From Bacteroidales bacterium (lineage in GTDB: Bacteria > Bacteroidota > Bacteroidia > Bacteroidales > F082): 64,000 nt of DNA. Positions 35,961-45,193 of the stretch are shown here, one piece after another. The stretch lies in assembly GCA_023229135.1 (NCBI GenBank), contig JALNZT010000002.1, forward strand, positions 131,467-195,466. Direction: 5' to 3'. Position 1 is the first letter of the stretch, and each line of letters opens with the position of its first letter. The position numbers were made by a program, and so were the translations under genes. The notes below the pieces were generated by a model. The model had not been told where the DNA came from and did no database searches. It saw nothing but the letters and a program-made list of their open reading frames with translations.

Positions 35961-37400
35961 CTATTTGCTGCTTGCCAGCAATGCTTTTTGAGCCAGTAAT
36001 TGTGTTATAATCAGTGGAAATTTATCCAAGTTGAAGGGCTTACTGATGTATTCGTTCATGCCGGCTTCTAAGCATTTTTGACGGTCGTCTTTGATAGAGT
36101 TGGCGGTAATAGCAATGATTAGCACCGGATTTTCGACGCTTTGTTCGCGTTCTATTTCACGGATTTCTTTTGTTGCTGTAATGCCATCCATTTCTGGCAT
36201 TTGAATATCCATCAATATCAGGTCGTAATCGTTTTTCAGAAATTTCTCGACAGCTATTTTTCCATTTGCTGCCAAATCTACACTATAGCCCAATCCGCGG
36301 AGGCTTTGTAATGAAACTTTTTGGTTGATGAGGTTATCTTCAGCCAAAAGAATATGTTTTACGGTATTTCCTTCGATCAAATCGGGTGCTATTCCTTTCG
36401 CCAATTTTAGTGTGAACCAGAACACAGATCCTTGTTTCTCAATGCTTTCAAGGCCTATTTCGCCTTCCATCAGTTCAACGAGCTTGGTTGATATGGTAAG
36501 GCCAAGTCCGGAACCGCCCTGATTGCGGGTATAGCTGCCATCGCCAAGCTGAAAAATCTCCCAAATTTTGTCCTGATCTTCCGTTTTGATACCATCGCCG
36601 CTATCTGCTACTGCAATTTTGATGCGTACTGTATCCCGCTCCTCTGCTATTAGCTCAGTTTTCAGGTTGACGTAGCCACTGCTGGTGAACTTAAAAGCAT
36701 TACTCAATAGATTATTGACGATTTGTTTCAGGCGCGATGCGTCTCCTTTTAAATAAACTGGGATTTCTTCGTCAATATGGCTTCTGAACTCCAGATTTTT
36801 TTCTTTAGCCAAAGGCCTATAGCTCGTAATAATTTCTTGTAATTCGTTGTGAAAATGAAAGTTAAGCTGATCAAGTTGCAGCATATTACATTCCAATTTG
36901 GCATAGTCAAGCATATCATTGGTCATGGCTATAAGCTTGGTATTGAGCATGTAAATCTCCTTGTGGATAAGCTGCATTTCCATTGGGGTATTGATTTTTT
37001 TTGCCATAGTGAGCAAGCCGACGATACCATTGAGCGGGGTGCGGATTTCGTGACTGATATTGGCCAAGAACTTGGTCTTAACACTGTTAGCAATCTCAGC
37101 TTTTTCCTTTAGTTCAGTCATTGTTTTGAGGTTTTTCTCCAGGTCGGTTTTATGGTTGTCGATAAGCTTGTGGCGGTCTTCGAGCAAATGTAGTAAGCGC
37201 CTATTTTGCTTGCCTTGCTGGCGAACATTTTTTATGATAAAAGTAAAAAGTACGGCTATAACCAGTAGTAATATTATAAATATTAGCGGCGAAAAAAATC
37301 CATTTGTGCTTGGTTGGAGCAGGTCAATAAATAGTACATTTAGCCAGCCCGCATTCGTTTGCAGAAAGGCTAACACTACAGAAAGCAAATAATTGACCAT
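35961..37400 (-). CDS. Hybrid histidine kinase-response regulator
   Basis: 479 residues. Two N-terminal hydrophobic segments (about 5-28 and 36-56), a short coiled coil, HisKA with phospho-acceptor His117 (NISHEIRTPLNG), HATPase with NNLLSNAFKF and GSGLGLTIS, and a C-terminal receiver with LAEDNLINQ and the phospho-Asp in LMDIQMPEMDG. There is no evident periplasmic sensor domain, so the membrane segment itself or a partner must sense. No separate output regulator is adjacent. A 24-bp palindrome lies just upstream. Confidence 0.93.
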   Translation of the reverse strand: MVNYLLSVVLAFLQTNAGWLNVLFIDLLQPSTNGFFSPLIFIILLLVIAVLFTFIIKNVRQQGKQNRRLLHLLEDRHKLIDNHKTDLEKNLKTMTELKEKAEIANSVKTKFLANISHEIRTPLNGIVGLLTMAKKINTPMEMQLIHKEIYMLNTKLIAMTNDMLDYAKLECNMLQLDQLNFHFHNELQEIITSYRPLAKEKNLEFRSHIDEEIPVYLKGDASRLKQIVNNLLSNAFKFTSSGYVNLKTELIAEERDTVRIKIAVADSGDGIKTEDQDKIWEIFQLGDGSYTRNQGGSGLGLTISTKLVELMEGEIGLESIEKQGSVFWFTLKLAKGIAPDLIEGNTVKHILLAEDNLINQKVSLQSLRGLGYSVDLAANGKIAVEKFLKNDYDLILMDIQMPEMDGITATKEIREIEREQSVENPVLIIAITANSIKDDRQKCLEAGMNEYISKPFNLDKFPLIITQLLAQKALLASSK

Positions 37401-37417
37401 TATGTTTTAAGTTTTCA

Positions 37418-37441
37418 GACAAATTAGTTTACTAATTTGTC
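37418..37441. promoter_or_regulatory. 24-bp palindrome upstream of the hybrid kinase gene
   Basis: GACAAATTAGT, two bases, then its exact complement, 17 bp before the ATG at 37400. Perfect 11-bp arms make an operator or a leader hairpin likely. Confidence 0.5.
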
Positions 37442-37553
37442 AGGAAAGGGATTTGTTGGCTAAACCGCAGTTAAAAACCAAATTGTATGCCAAGGAAAAT
37501 CAGTACTTAACCTACATATAATCAGTGTGTTATAATAAACATTTTATTATATA

Positions 37554-37570
37554 TTTCCCATTTTGGGAAA
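37554..37570 (-). terminator. Possible terminator of the 38139-37636 gene
   Basis: TTTCCCA and TGGGAAA pair around three T, in AT-rich sequence 66 bp beyond the stop at 37636. The stem is short. Confidence 0.35.
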
Positions 37571-37635
37571 GTTATTCCTATGTATAGAAATCAGGTATTG
37601 GGCTGCTCCATTAATTTTGAAGCAGATTGCGTAAG

Positions 37636-38139
37636 CTAATTGTATTTACCTGTATCAACTTTGTAAATCAGAAAACGTGATGAAAATGTGAATTCAGGAG
37701 ATTTTATATAGCTATTGTTACCTAAGTCGATAAAAAAACGAAAGCGGTTGAGTTTAATTTCTTCTTTTCTGATGATGTCCAGCAGAGATTTCTTTTCGAT
37801 AAGGAGCTGAATCATTTTGTTGTCGTCGGCCAATTTGAGGCCGGTGCGCATTTCAGGATGATCGGCGAAAAATATTTTATATAGTTCGCGTTTTTTTCTG
37901 ATGATTTCGATGCCAAAGCCACTTCTGTTCAGTTTGCCATCTATTGGAGCGGTGCATTTTAATTCGAGTGTAGCTCCTTCGGCCCGTGGGTTATGGTCGA
38001 GAACCGTGAGGGTGTAGCCATTGGCGACACTGTCGGAAATTCTATAAGAACGCGCCTGCTTTTTATACCAGCTCCTGAAAGCATAACCTACGACAAAAAG
38101 CAGTACTAAAATAATTATCCCAATCTGATCAGCCGTCAT
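37636..38139 (-). CDS. Hypothetical protein with one N-terminal membrane helix
   Basis: 167 residues. Residues 4-24 form one helix (QIGIIILVLLFVVGYAF) followed by basic residues (RSWYKKQARSYR), so the rest is probably cytoplasmic. The body is predicted beta-rich with ATLELKCTAP and IRKKRELYKIFF. I do not recognise a family. Divergent from the mscS gene. Confidence 0.7.
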   Translation of the reverse strand: MTADQIGIIILVLLFVVGYAFRSWYKKQARSYRISDSVANGYTLTVLDHNPRAEGATLELKCTAPIDGKLNRSGFGIEIIRKKRELYKIFFADHPEMRTGLKLADDNKMIQLLIEKKSLLDIIRKEEIKLNRFRFFIDLGNNSYIKSPEFTFSSRFLIYKVDTGKYN

Positions 38140-38313
38140 TGTCTAAATTTTGGACAAAAATAGAACTAAAAAGCGAAAAATAGCAAATTGGCAATTTTAG
38201 GATTGCATATTGACGACCTAAGGTAGCTTTGATGTGCTGTTTCTCAAAAAAATATATCCAAATTAAAAGCAGCAAGCCCGATTTTTTTTATATTTACATT
38301 CTAATATCCTACT

Positions 38314-39177
38314 ATGCAACAGTTCCTCGACACGGTTAACGAAGTAAAAGATTTTTTAAGTATTGAATTATTTAAACTCAATAATGTAAAAATTAATTTG
38401 TATAATGTTCTGATAGGATTACTTGTTATTGTAATAACGAGCTTGCTGATGCGCTTATACAAAAGGATTTACAAAAGGTTGATAGCCCGCCATGCGATAG
38501 ATGCAGGAACGGCACACGCGTTTTATTCTATCATTAAGTATGTGATTTGGGTTGTTGTAGTAGTTTTGCTACTTGATACACTTGGCGTAAAAGTAAGTAT
38601 TCTAATTGCCAGTGCCGCTGCACTTTTGGTAGGTGTTGGGTTGGGTTTGCAGCAGCTGTTTAATGATGTAGCCAGCGGCATTATTTTATTAATTGAACGT
38701 TCCTTAAAAGTAGATGATGTGGTAGAAATGGAGAATGAGATGATTGGGCGCGTTGTTAGTATTGGAATTCGTACGTCAAAAATAAAAACACGTGAAAATG
38801 TTTTGGTGATTGTACCCAATTCTCAACTGGTAAATGATCGGGTGATTAATTGGAGTCATGTAGAAAAACTCACCCGTTTTCATGTGGATGTTGGTGTGGC
38901 TTATGGTAGTGATATTAAGTTGGTTACTGAGCTGTTAAAAGATTGCGCCAACGCTCATGAGCATATTTTAATGCAGCCTGCAGCTTTTGTACGTTTTGTT
39001 AATTTCGGTGAGTCAAGCCTTGATTTTCAACTTTATTTTTGGACGAATGAGGCTTTTATTGTCGAGAACACAAAAAGTGATCTGCGTTATAAGATTGATA
39101 ACGCATTTCGTGAGAATAATATTGATATACCTTTTCCTCAGCGGGATGTGTATATCAAATCGCACAAAACTTCTTAA
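38314..39177 (+). CDS. Small-conductance mechanosensitive channel, MscS family
   Basis: 287 residues. Membrane helices at about 30-46, 68-90 and 93-125; the third, pore-lining helix has the family pattern ASAAALLVGVGLGLQQLFND followed by ASGIILLIE. The beta domain starts with DVVEMENEMIGRVVSIGIRT. These channels release solutes under osmotic downshock. Standard length for the short form. Confidence 0.93.
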   Translation: MQQFLDTVNEVKDFLSIELFKLNNVKINLYNVLIGLLVIVITSLLMRLYKRIYKRLIARHAIDAGTAHAFYSIIKYVIWVVVVVLLLDTLGVKVSILIASAAALLVGVGLGLQQLFNDVASGIILLIERSLKVDDVVEMENEMIGRVVSIGIRTSKIKTRENVLVIVPNSQLVNDRVINWSHVEKLTRFHVDVGVAYGSDIKLVTELLKDCANAHEHILMQPAAFVRFVNFGESSLDFQLYFWTNEAFIVENTKSDLRYKIDNAFRENNIDIPFPQRDVYIKSHKTS

Positions 39178-39191
39178 CTCCTTTCTTTTAC

Positions 39192-39199
39192 TATATTTG
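39192..39199 (+). promoter_or_regulatory. Likely -7 box of the C69 peptidase gene
   Basis: TATATTTG, a perfect TAnnTTTG, 41 bp before the ATG at 39241. No -33 match seen. Confidence 0.38.
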
Positions 39200-39240
39200 C
39201 TGTTCTGTTTTTTCGATGATTCACTAAAATCTGATGATGT

Positions 39241-40977
39241 ATGTTTTCTAACAAAATTTACTTTAGTTTGAGTTTGCTACTATTTTTAGCCACTGGAAAC
39301 CAACTGTTTGCCTGCACAAATTATTTAGTTACCAAAGGAGCCTCAACAGATGGCAGCACCATGATAACTTATGCCGCTGATTCGCACATCCGCTATGGCG
39401 AGTTGTATTTTAGCCAGCGCGCCGACTGGCCGGCCGGTAGCACCCTTACCATTTATGACCGTGGAACAGCCGAACCGCTTGGCGTAATTCCACAGGTAGC
39501 GCATACTTATCAAACCATCGGTTTTATGAACGAGTTTCAGGTGGCTATTGGTGAATCAACTTTTGGCGGAAGGTCTGAATTACAGGACACCACCGGACTG
39601 ATGGATTACGGAGCGCTGATGTTTATTGCTTTACAGCGTTCAAAGTCTGCCCGCGAAGCCATCCGTGTTATTGCCGAATTGGTGGAGGAACATGGCTACG
39701 CAAGCAGTGGCGAGTCGTTTTCTATTGGCGATGCTAACGAGGTGTGGATTATGGAAATTATTGGCAAAGGAACCGAGATGAAATACGACCGCAAAACTAA
39801 AACCGATCATAACATGCGCAAAGGCGCGGTATGGGTAGCTGTGCGCATTCCTGATGGCTATATTTCAGCACATGCCAACCATGCGCGTATCACTACTTTT
39901 CCCTACGCCGACGGTAAAACTTCCATTACCGAAAAGGCGTGGGACAAGATTAGCAGCCCTGATTTACGGGTGATATACGCCTCAGACGTGGTTGATTTTG
40001 CGCGCGAAAAAGCTTATTTTGAAGGCGATGACAAGGATTTTAGCTTTAGCGATGTGTATGCACCGCTGGATTTTGGTGCTGCCCGCTTCTGCGAACTCAG
40101 GGTGTGGAGCATGTTTAACGAGGTAAATAGCGATATGCAAAAATATTGGGATTATGCTACGGGCGAAGACCTTCAGCTGGAACGTATGCCGCTGTTTATT
40201 AAGCCAGATCGTAAGATCAGTCCTGCCGACCTGATGCAGTTTAAGCGTAATTATTTGCAGGGAACTGCTTTGGATATGTCGAAAGATGCCGGTGCTGGCC
40301 CGTTCGGGCTTCCTTATCGCTGGCGTCCGCTCACCTGGGATTATAAGGATTCTACCTATTTTCATGAACGAGTAACAGCTACGCAGCAAACCGGATTTTC
40401 TTTTATTGCCCAGATGCGCAGCTGGTTGCCCGATGCCATTGGCGGTATAAACTGGTTTGGCGTGGACGATGCCGGAACAACGGTTTATATTCCGTTTTAT
40501 GCTTCGATGGAGCGCGTTCCCCATGCTTTTCAGGAAGGCCATGGTGATATGTTGAGCTATGCTGATGATGCTGCTTTTTGGGTGTTTAACAGGGTAGCGC
40601 ATTTCGCTTATTTGTTCTATAACAGAGTGATGCCCGATATAAAAGCCGTTCAATCGGCGCTGGAGAATAAGTTTATAAATTATGTGGACGCTACGGATGC
40701 AGCTGCCCTCAAATTGTACGAAAAAGATCAACAGTTGGCGGTAGATTATCTTACAGATTATTCCTGTAATATGGCTGAAATGACGGTGAAACGCTGGAAA
40801 CTCTTGGGTGAGTTCTTATTGGTAAAATATCTTGACGGCAATATGAAACAGGAAAAAGAGGGTGAGTTTTTGCGCAATCCCTGGGGATATCCGCAGCCCC
40901 CGAAATTTCCCGGCTACCCGGATGCCTACAAAAAGCAAGTGATTGAGGATAGTGATGGGAGGTTTTTGTATAAGTAG
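39241..40977 (+). CDS. Secreted peptidase family C69 (dipeptidase-like Ntn hydrolase)
   Basis: 578 residues. A signal peptide ends at Ala24, which exposes Cys25 in ACTNYLVTKGAS as the N-terminal nucleophile expected for C69 Ntn hydrolases. Further family sequence: DGSTMITYAADSH, FQVAIGESTFGGR, FSIGDANEVWIMEI. Related enzymes cut dipeptides or short peptides. Likely periplasmic or surface-bound. An array of heptamer repeats starts right after the stop. Confidence 0.9.
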   Translation: MFSNKIYFSLSLLLFLATGNQLFACTNYLVTKGASTDGSTMITYAADSHIRYGELYFSQRADWPAGSTLTIYDRGTAEPLGVIPQVAHTYQTIGFMNEFQVAIGESTFGGRSELQDTTGLMDYGALMFIALQRSKSAREAIRVIAELVEEHGYASSGESFSIGDANEVWIMEIIGKGTEMKYDRKTKTDHNMRKGAVWVAVRIPDGYISAHANHARITTFPYADGKTSITEKAWDKISSPDLRVIYASDVVDFAREKAYFEGDDKDFSFSDVYAPLDFGAARFCELRVWSMFNEVNSDMQKYWDYATGEDLQLERMPLFIKPDRKISPADLMQFKRNYLQGTALDMSKDAGAGPFGLPYRWRPLTWDYKDSTYFHERVTATQQTGFSFIAQMRSWLPDAIGGINWFGVDDAGTTVYIPFYASMERVPHAFQEGHGDMLSYADDAAFWVFNRVAHFAYLFYNRVMPDIKAVQSALENKFINYVDATDAAALKLYEKDQQLAVDYLTDYSCNMAEMTVKRWKLLGEFLLVKYLDGNMKQEKEGEFLRNPWGYPQPPKFPGYPDAYKKQVIEDSDGRFLYK

Positions 40978-40979
40978 AG

Positions 40980-41290
40980 TTGTGAGTAGTGAGTTGTGAG
41001 TAGTGAGTAGTGAGTTGTGAGTAGTGAGTTGTGAGTAGTGAGTTGTGAGAGGTGAGTAGTGAGTTGTGAGAGGTGAGTTGTGAGAGGTGAGTAGTGAGAG
41101 GTGAGTTGTGAGTTGTGAGAGGTGAGTAGTGAGAGGTGAGTAGTGAGTAGTGAGTAGTGAGTAGTGAGTAGTGAGTAGTGAGTAGTGAGTAGTGAGTAGT
41201 GAGTAGTGAGTAGTGAGTAGTGAGTAGTGAGTAGTGAGTTGTGAGAGGTGAGTTGTGAGTGGTGAGTTGTGAGAGGTGAGTAGTGAATAG
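40980..41290. repeat. Tandem array of GTGAGNN heptamers (about 44 copies)
   Basis: Around 310 bp of exact 7-bp steps: GTGAG followed by TA, TT, AG or rarely TG. It begins 3 bp after the C69 peptidase stop and ends about 50 bp before the next, convergent gene. The minus strand reads through as a Ser/Leu/Thr/His/Tyr repeat, which I consider spurious. The constant GTGAG with a two-base variable part is the notable trait. Confidence 0.9.
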
Positions 41291-41341
41291 CGAGAGAGGC
41301 GGTAGGTGGGTTTGGCTATGGATAGGTGTCAAACTCAGAAA

Positions 41342-42358
41342 CTATTCTTTTATCATCAATTCTGTATTCGTTGTCCATAAGCCAAAATAGGGGTTTGTTG
41401 CATCTGTTCGTTTCAGTAAGATTAAAAATGGCTTGTCAAAAATCATTTTTTTAGGTTTCGGTTTTTCAACTTCCTCAGCCTTTGGTTCGAATGCAATTTC
41501 AATTTCAATTTCTGCTTCACTTTCAATTTCAGCGCCGCTTTCGTCCAAAACAAACGCTGTTCTTTGCCAGGCTCTTTCAATTTGAAAAATTTGTGTGTCA
41601 GCGCTAAATTTATTCCCTTCTATTGTTGGGTAGTTTGTTTCTATGTTGAAGTTAAACTTAGGGATGACTACTTCATCATCTAGATTAAAGTAGTATTTCC
41701 AACTCATTTCTTCGTGCTGCTTTTCAGTCCTTCCAATTCCGGTCAGTTTCTCGATTTCCGTCGTCATTTCTGCTATCAAATTGAAGTTTTGGGCAGCCTT
41801 GAACAAAATGATTTCGTGTTCTTTGTCTTTTGGCAATAGTTTAATTATGAAGTTGTTGTCGTTTTCATAGTAAATTATTTTGACAATTTCTTGTTGTTTG
41901 TAACTGTCATTTCCTTTCATGCCAAAAGAAGCAACTTCTTCTCCGTCAAAAATCAGTTTGTTAGTAAAACTTTGCAGTTCAATCTCAAAAGGCAACGATT
42001 TATTAAACGCTGCCCTTACTTTGATTTTATCTCCTTCAACTTCTCCACTAACTTCATATTCATTGCTTTTTAGAACATTTGTAAATGAGGTTGATTGATT
42101 AAGCAGCTTAAGGTCATAATTGTTGTCTGTTATGTTCAATGGCGAATCAATCTGTTTTCTTATTTCGTCCCAGGCAAAAAGGATTGTTGCACAGTAAACC
42201 GAATTTTCATTATTTGAGATTTCATGTTCCATTGTTGGAATAAACCGGGTATTTTCAAATTCAGAAAGGTTTTTCGGTTCTGAAAAATTTCCATCATTTT
42301 TGCAACTGAGTATTGTTGTCAAAAAAGGCATCAATAGGAGTGCTGTCAGTCTTTTCAT
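41342..42358 (-). CDS. Lipoprotein with serpin-like C-terminal half
   Basis: 338 residues from the ATG at 42358, giving a signal peptide with lipobox Cys near residue 19 (TTILSC). The last 90 residues follow the order of a serpin reactive-centre region: RTAFVLDESGAEIESEAE is like the hinge (VxEVNEEGTEAAAA), an acidic and Pro-rich stretch stands in the loop position, and FDKPFLILLKRTDATNPYFG is like the serpin end (DHPFLFFIRHxxTxxxLFxG). The N-terminal two thirds are not clearly serpin-like to me. If true it would be an envelope protease inhibitor. It follows a membrane protein gene by 8 bp. Confidence 0.6.
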   Translation of the reverse strand: MKRLTALLLMPFLTTILSCKNDGNFSEPKNLSEFENTRFIPTMEHEISNNENSVYCATILFAWDEIRKQIDSPLNITDNNYDLKLLNQSTSFTNVLKSNEYEVSGEVEGDKIKVRAAFNKSLPFEIELQSFTNKLIFDGEEVASFGMKGNDSYKQQEIVKIIYYENDNNFIIKLLPKDKEHEIILFKAAQNFNLIAEMTTEIEKLTGIGRTEKQHEEMSWKYYFNLDDEVVIPKFNFNIETNYPTIEGNKFSADTQIFQIERAWQRTAFVLDESGAEIESEAEIEIEIAFEPKAEEVEKPKPKKMIFDKPFLILLKRTDATNPYFGLWTTNTELMIKE

Positions 42359-42366
42359 AATTTCTG

Positions 42367-43473
42367 TCAAAGTTTTTGGGCTTTGTTCATTTTCCTTTTA
42401 ATTGCGTTGTCAGCCCTCAACATGATTAGCCAATAAATTGGCCATAGAATTGGAGATAGCATTATAATTAAAAAAGTATAGCCATGATAGTTACCTGCTT
42501 CTTTGCCAATGGCTCTGTCAATAATTCCAAATGAAAGCATATAACTGATTATAATTAGAGACGGAATAACAATGCTGCCAACAATAACAACCCATGAATG
42601 CTTTTTAGATGGATTATTTTTTCTGTATCTTTTAATTTGAATCAAGTGGAATAAGGTTATTAGTATAGCAATTATAAGCGTTAAACCTATTGGACCTATA
42701 GCAATCATTGCCTTTGCCAGACTGCTAACCTGAGGCTTATAAGTGATTTTGATAAAATCTACGGGTAGTTTATTGAAGTTCCAAAAAGCAATACTGTCGA
42801 GCTTGCCGTGCGTGGGTTGTCCAAGATTGGTTTCCAATAAATAATTAGATGCGGTAGCATCCAGTACTATTTCTAACGAACCAAAAGATCTCCAATATTG
42901 TGCTGGCGAAAGGGAGTAGCGAAAACTATATTCCTTTACCCAACCTGTAATATCAGTCCAAACATTCGCTGCATATTCTATCCTGATTATATGTTCGCCA
43001 GCCGTCAGATCTGCTTCAAAATATTTTAAATCGTTTAGCTCATAAACAAAAGCTGAATTTTTCTCCCAGGAAATTTCAACCGTTTCAGATTCACCTTCCC
43101 GAAATGGTTTTTTAAATGAATTTGCAAATCTTTCAAAAGGAGTATTAATGGTTGAGATGTATTCATGCGGTATTTCCAGCAGTTTAACCTCTTGATCATC
43201 AACCCATAATTTGAAATCACTGGTATAATCCCGGGCGTAAAATAGCAGTGGAGTTTGTTTCCCTTCCAGGTCAGTTTTGATAAAATATTCTATTACATAA
43301 TTGCCGGTATTGAAGTCTTTGTCAATGCTGAAATGTATTTTTTCTTTGATGATGTCAATATCACGACTTGAAAAGGCAGAACTTGAAAATGTTCCTCTTA
43401 AAATGGGCGATGCCATGTTTGCGAAACATAGTTGACCAATTAGAAGTATTAGTATTGTCAGTATTTTTCTCAT
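42367..43473 (-). CDS. Hypothetical membrane protein with N-terminal periplasmic domain
   Basis: 368 residues. Signal peptide (residues 1-19), a beta-rich exported domain to about 255 (EYFIKTDLEGKQTPLLFYA, HIIRIEYAANVW), then membrane helices at about 257-280, 297-320 and 330-352. Family not recognised. It is the first gene of a pair with the serpin-like lipoprotein gene 8 bp on (4-bp overlap if the longer start is used), so both probably serve one envelope function. Confidence 0.75.
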   Translation of the reverse strand: MRKILTILILLIGQLCFANMASPILRGTFSSSAFSSRDIDIIKEKIHFSIDKDFNTGNYVIEYFIKTDLEGKQTPLLFYARDYTSDFKLWVDDQEVKLLEIPHEYISTINTPFERFANSFKKPFREGESETVEISWEKNSAFVYELNDLKYFEADLTAGEHIIRIEYAANVWTDITGWVKEYSFRYSLSPAQYWRSFGSLEIVLDATASNYLLETNLGQPTHGKLDSIAFWNFNKLPVDFIKITYKPQVSSLAKAMIAIGPIGLTLIIAILITLFHLIQIKRYRKNNPSKKHSWVVIVGSIVIPSLIIISYMLSFGIIDRAIGKEAGNYHGYTFLIIMLSPILWPIYWLIMLRADNAIKRKMNKAQKL

Positions 43474-43591
43474 TACAGTTTGGTTTTAGGGTTAAAAGTA
43501 TCGTTTGATAACGCTACGAATTCTTCTATTGGCAAGCTTTCCAGGCACATTCAATATTACCGTTCTTTCGGCTTTAACATTTAAGTTGCTG

Positions 43592-44566
43592 CTATTGTCT
43601 TTTAATTGTTATATCACTTAGTTTGACTGGTGTGATCTTTCCTTTATTTGTTCCATCGCCTAACGCTCCATAACCATTCCAGCCACAGGCCCATACGCTG
43701 CCATCGCTTTTCAAAAAGAGGGAATGAGAGCTTCCTGCAGCTATTTCGGTGACGCCAAGTAGCTCGTTTAACAAAGTAGGGGTGTGTCTATCCATTGTGG
43801 TTCCATCACTCAATTGTCCAAATGTATTTTTCCCGCAAGCCCAGGCAGTACCATTCCTTTTCAGCAAAAGGGAATGCTGAGCTCCTGCTGCTATTGCGGT
43901 GATATCTGATAGTCCGCTTATTTGTACTGGGATGTTCTTATCAGTCGTTGTTCCATCGCCAAGCTGTCCCCATTTATTGTTCCCACAAGCCCAAACGCTA
44001 CCATCCTTTTTCAGAAAGAGGGAATGCTGTTCTCCTGCTGCTATCGCGATGATTCCTGATAGTCCGCTTATTTGCACAGGTAAGTTCCTGTCAGTGGTTG
44101 TTCCATCGCCCAATTGTCCTGTTTTATTACTTCCGCAAGCCCAAACGCTACCATCCTTTTTCAGAAACAGGGAATGCAGCCCTCCTGCTGCTATTGCTGT
44201 GATACCTGCAAGCTCGCTCACCTGAACTGGTTTAAGCTTTTTTGTATTTGTTCCATCTCCCAATTCTCCTTCTTCATTACCTCCACAAGCCCAAACGCTG
44301 CCATCATTTTTCAGAAAGAGCGCATGACCAGCACCTGCTGCTATTGCTGAAATGCCTGATAATTTTTCCACCAAGAACGGTGTGTACCAGTCTTTCGTTG
44401 TTCCATTGCCCAGTGCTCCGTATGTATTTGAGCCGCAAGATTTTGGAGAACCAGAGGCGTTATCTATGAAATAGGAAGAATTTGATGTGCTGCCAGAAGC
44501 AATGTTCTGTGCATCTGTACCCAGGCTAATCCCAAGCATAGCAACGATGATTAGTAGTTTTTTCAT
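43592..44566 (-). CDS. Secreted RCC1-repeat protein
   Basis: 324 residues. A signal peptide (1-19), then about six RCC1 repeats of roughly 45 residues with the pattern GSVWACGxNxxGQLGDGT and HSLFLKKDG, forming a beta-propeller. RCC1-like proteins in bacteria are mostly surface or secreted proteins of unknown role; the eukaryotic Ran exchange function should not be assumed. No sorting domain is visible. Repeats are very alike at DNA level, suggesting recent internal duplication. Confidence 0.9.
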   Translation of the reverse strand: MKKLLIIVAMLGISLGTDAQNIASGSTSNSSYFIDNASGSPKSCGSNTYGALGNGTTKDWYTPFLVEKLSGISAIAAGAGHALFLKNDGSVWACGGNEEGELGDGTNTKKLKPVQVSELAGITAIAAGGLHSLFLKKDGSVWACGSNKTGQLGDGTTTDRNLPVQISGLSGIIAIAAGEQHSLFLKKDGSVWACGNNKWGQLGDGTTTDKNIPVQISGLSDITAIAAGAQHSLLLKRNGTAWACGKNTFGQLSDGTTMDRHTPTLLNELLGVTEIAAGSSHSLFLKSDGSVWACGWNGYGALGDGTNKGKITPVKLSDITIKRQ

Positions 44567-45100
44567 TGTATTTCAATTGTTTAGTAGGGAGTATCACTGA
44601 TAAGGCTTTTCAGATTTACTCCGTTTTTAAATTGGTGTAACAAAGGAAACTATTTTTTTTAAAAATTCTGATAAGAATAGAAAAAAACTAATTAAGACTT
44701 GCAAAAAAAACGCTTAGCCAATGAATAGCTGAGCTGGTCTAGTCGCAATGCTTGACGAGACCATGCTATAAAACCTTAACATAAGAATGTAACAACCAAT
44801 AAAGTTGCCAGCTTTCTGATTTTGGTTTTAGCAACTGCCTGTTTTAAAATACTTTACAGGTTTTGATCTGAATATTGGTTGTTTTCAACTTGTCCTTCAA
44901 AAAATCAGGTCTTTTTGGGTATCCAGTTGGCAGTTCGGCTCTATTGAATAAAGTTGGAGCTTTATCAAACCCAGAGTTTGCCAACCGATACACTCATGCG
45001 GTGACTTAAAATATTATTTTGTGTTAAATTACGCAATTGATAACCAGTAATATAGATAAATATTAAAGCTATTTTTAAGTTTTATTAACTTTTTTAGTTT
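44567..45100. other. Long gap with one hairpin
   Basis: No supported gene. A hairpin at 44735-44763 (TGGTCT and AGACCA outer arms with GTC/GAC inside) may be a dispersed element. Otherwise nothing I can support. Confidence 0.4.
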
Positions 45101-45101
45101 T

Positions 45102-45133
45102 ATTGTTTTGGGTTGCATTTTATTTTATATTTG
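45102..45133 (+). promoter_or_regulatory. Promoter of the LPP20/transglutaminase/MltC gene series
   Basis: ATTG (45102-45105), 20 bp, TATATTTG (45126-45133), a perfect -7 box with acceptable -33, 60 bp before the ATG at 45194. Confidence 0.55.
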
Positions 45134-45193
45134 TAGCCGTATGTTTTCTTAAAGAGAAAAGATCACTAATTTCAACCTTAAATTAATTTTATT

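Noticed and set aside
39982..40731. 249-residue minus-strand ORF
   Set aside because: Lies fully inside the C69 peptidase gene in another frame and has no recognisable domain.
40751..41332. 193-residue minus-strand ORF rich in Thr/His/Tyr/Ser/Leu
   Set aside because: It is a read-through of the GTGAG heptamer array and the end of the C69 peptidase gene; no independent coding signal.
44735..44763. tRNA or small RNA gene
   Set aside because: Only one imperfect hairpin is visible; no cloverleaf, no CCA end and no promoter that I can support.
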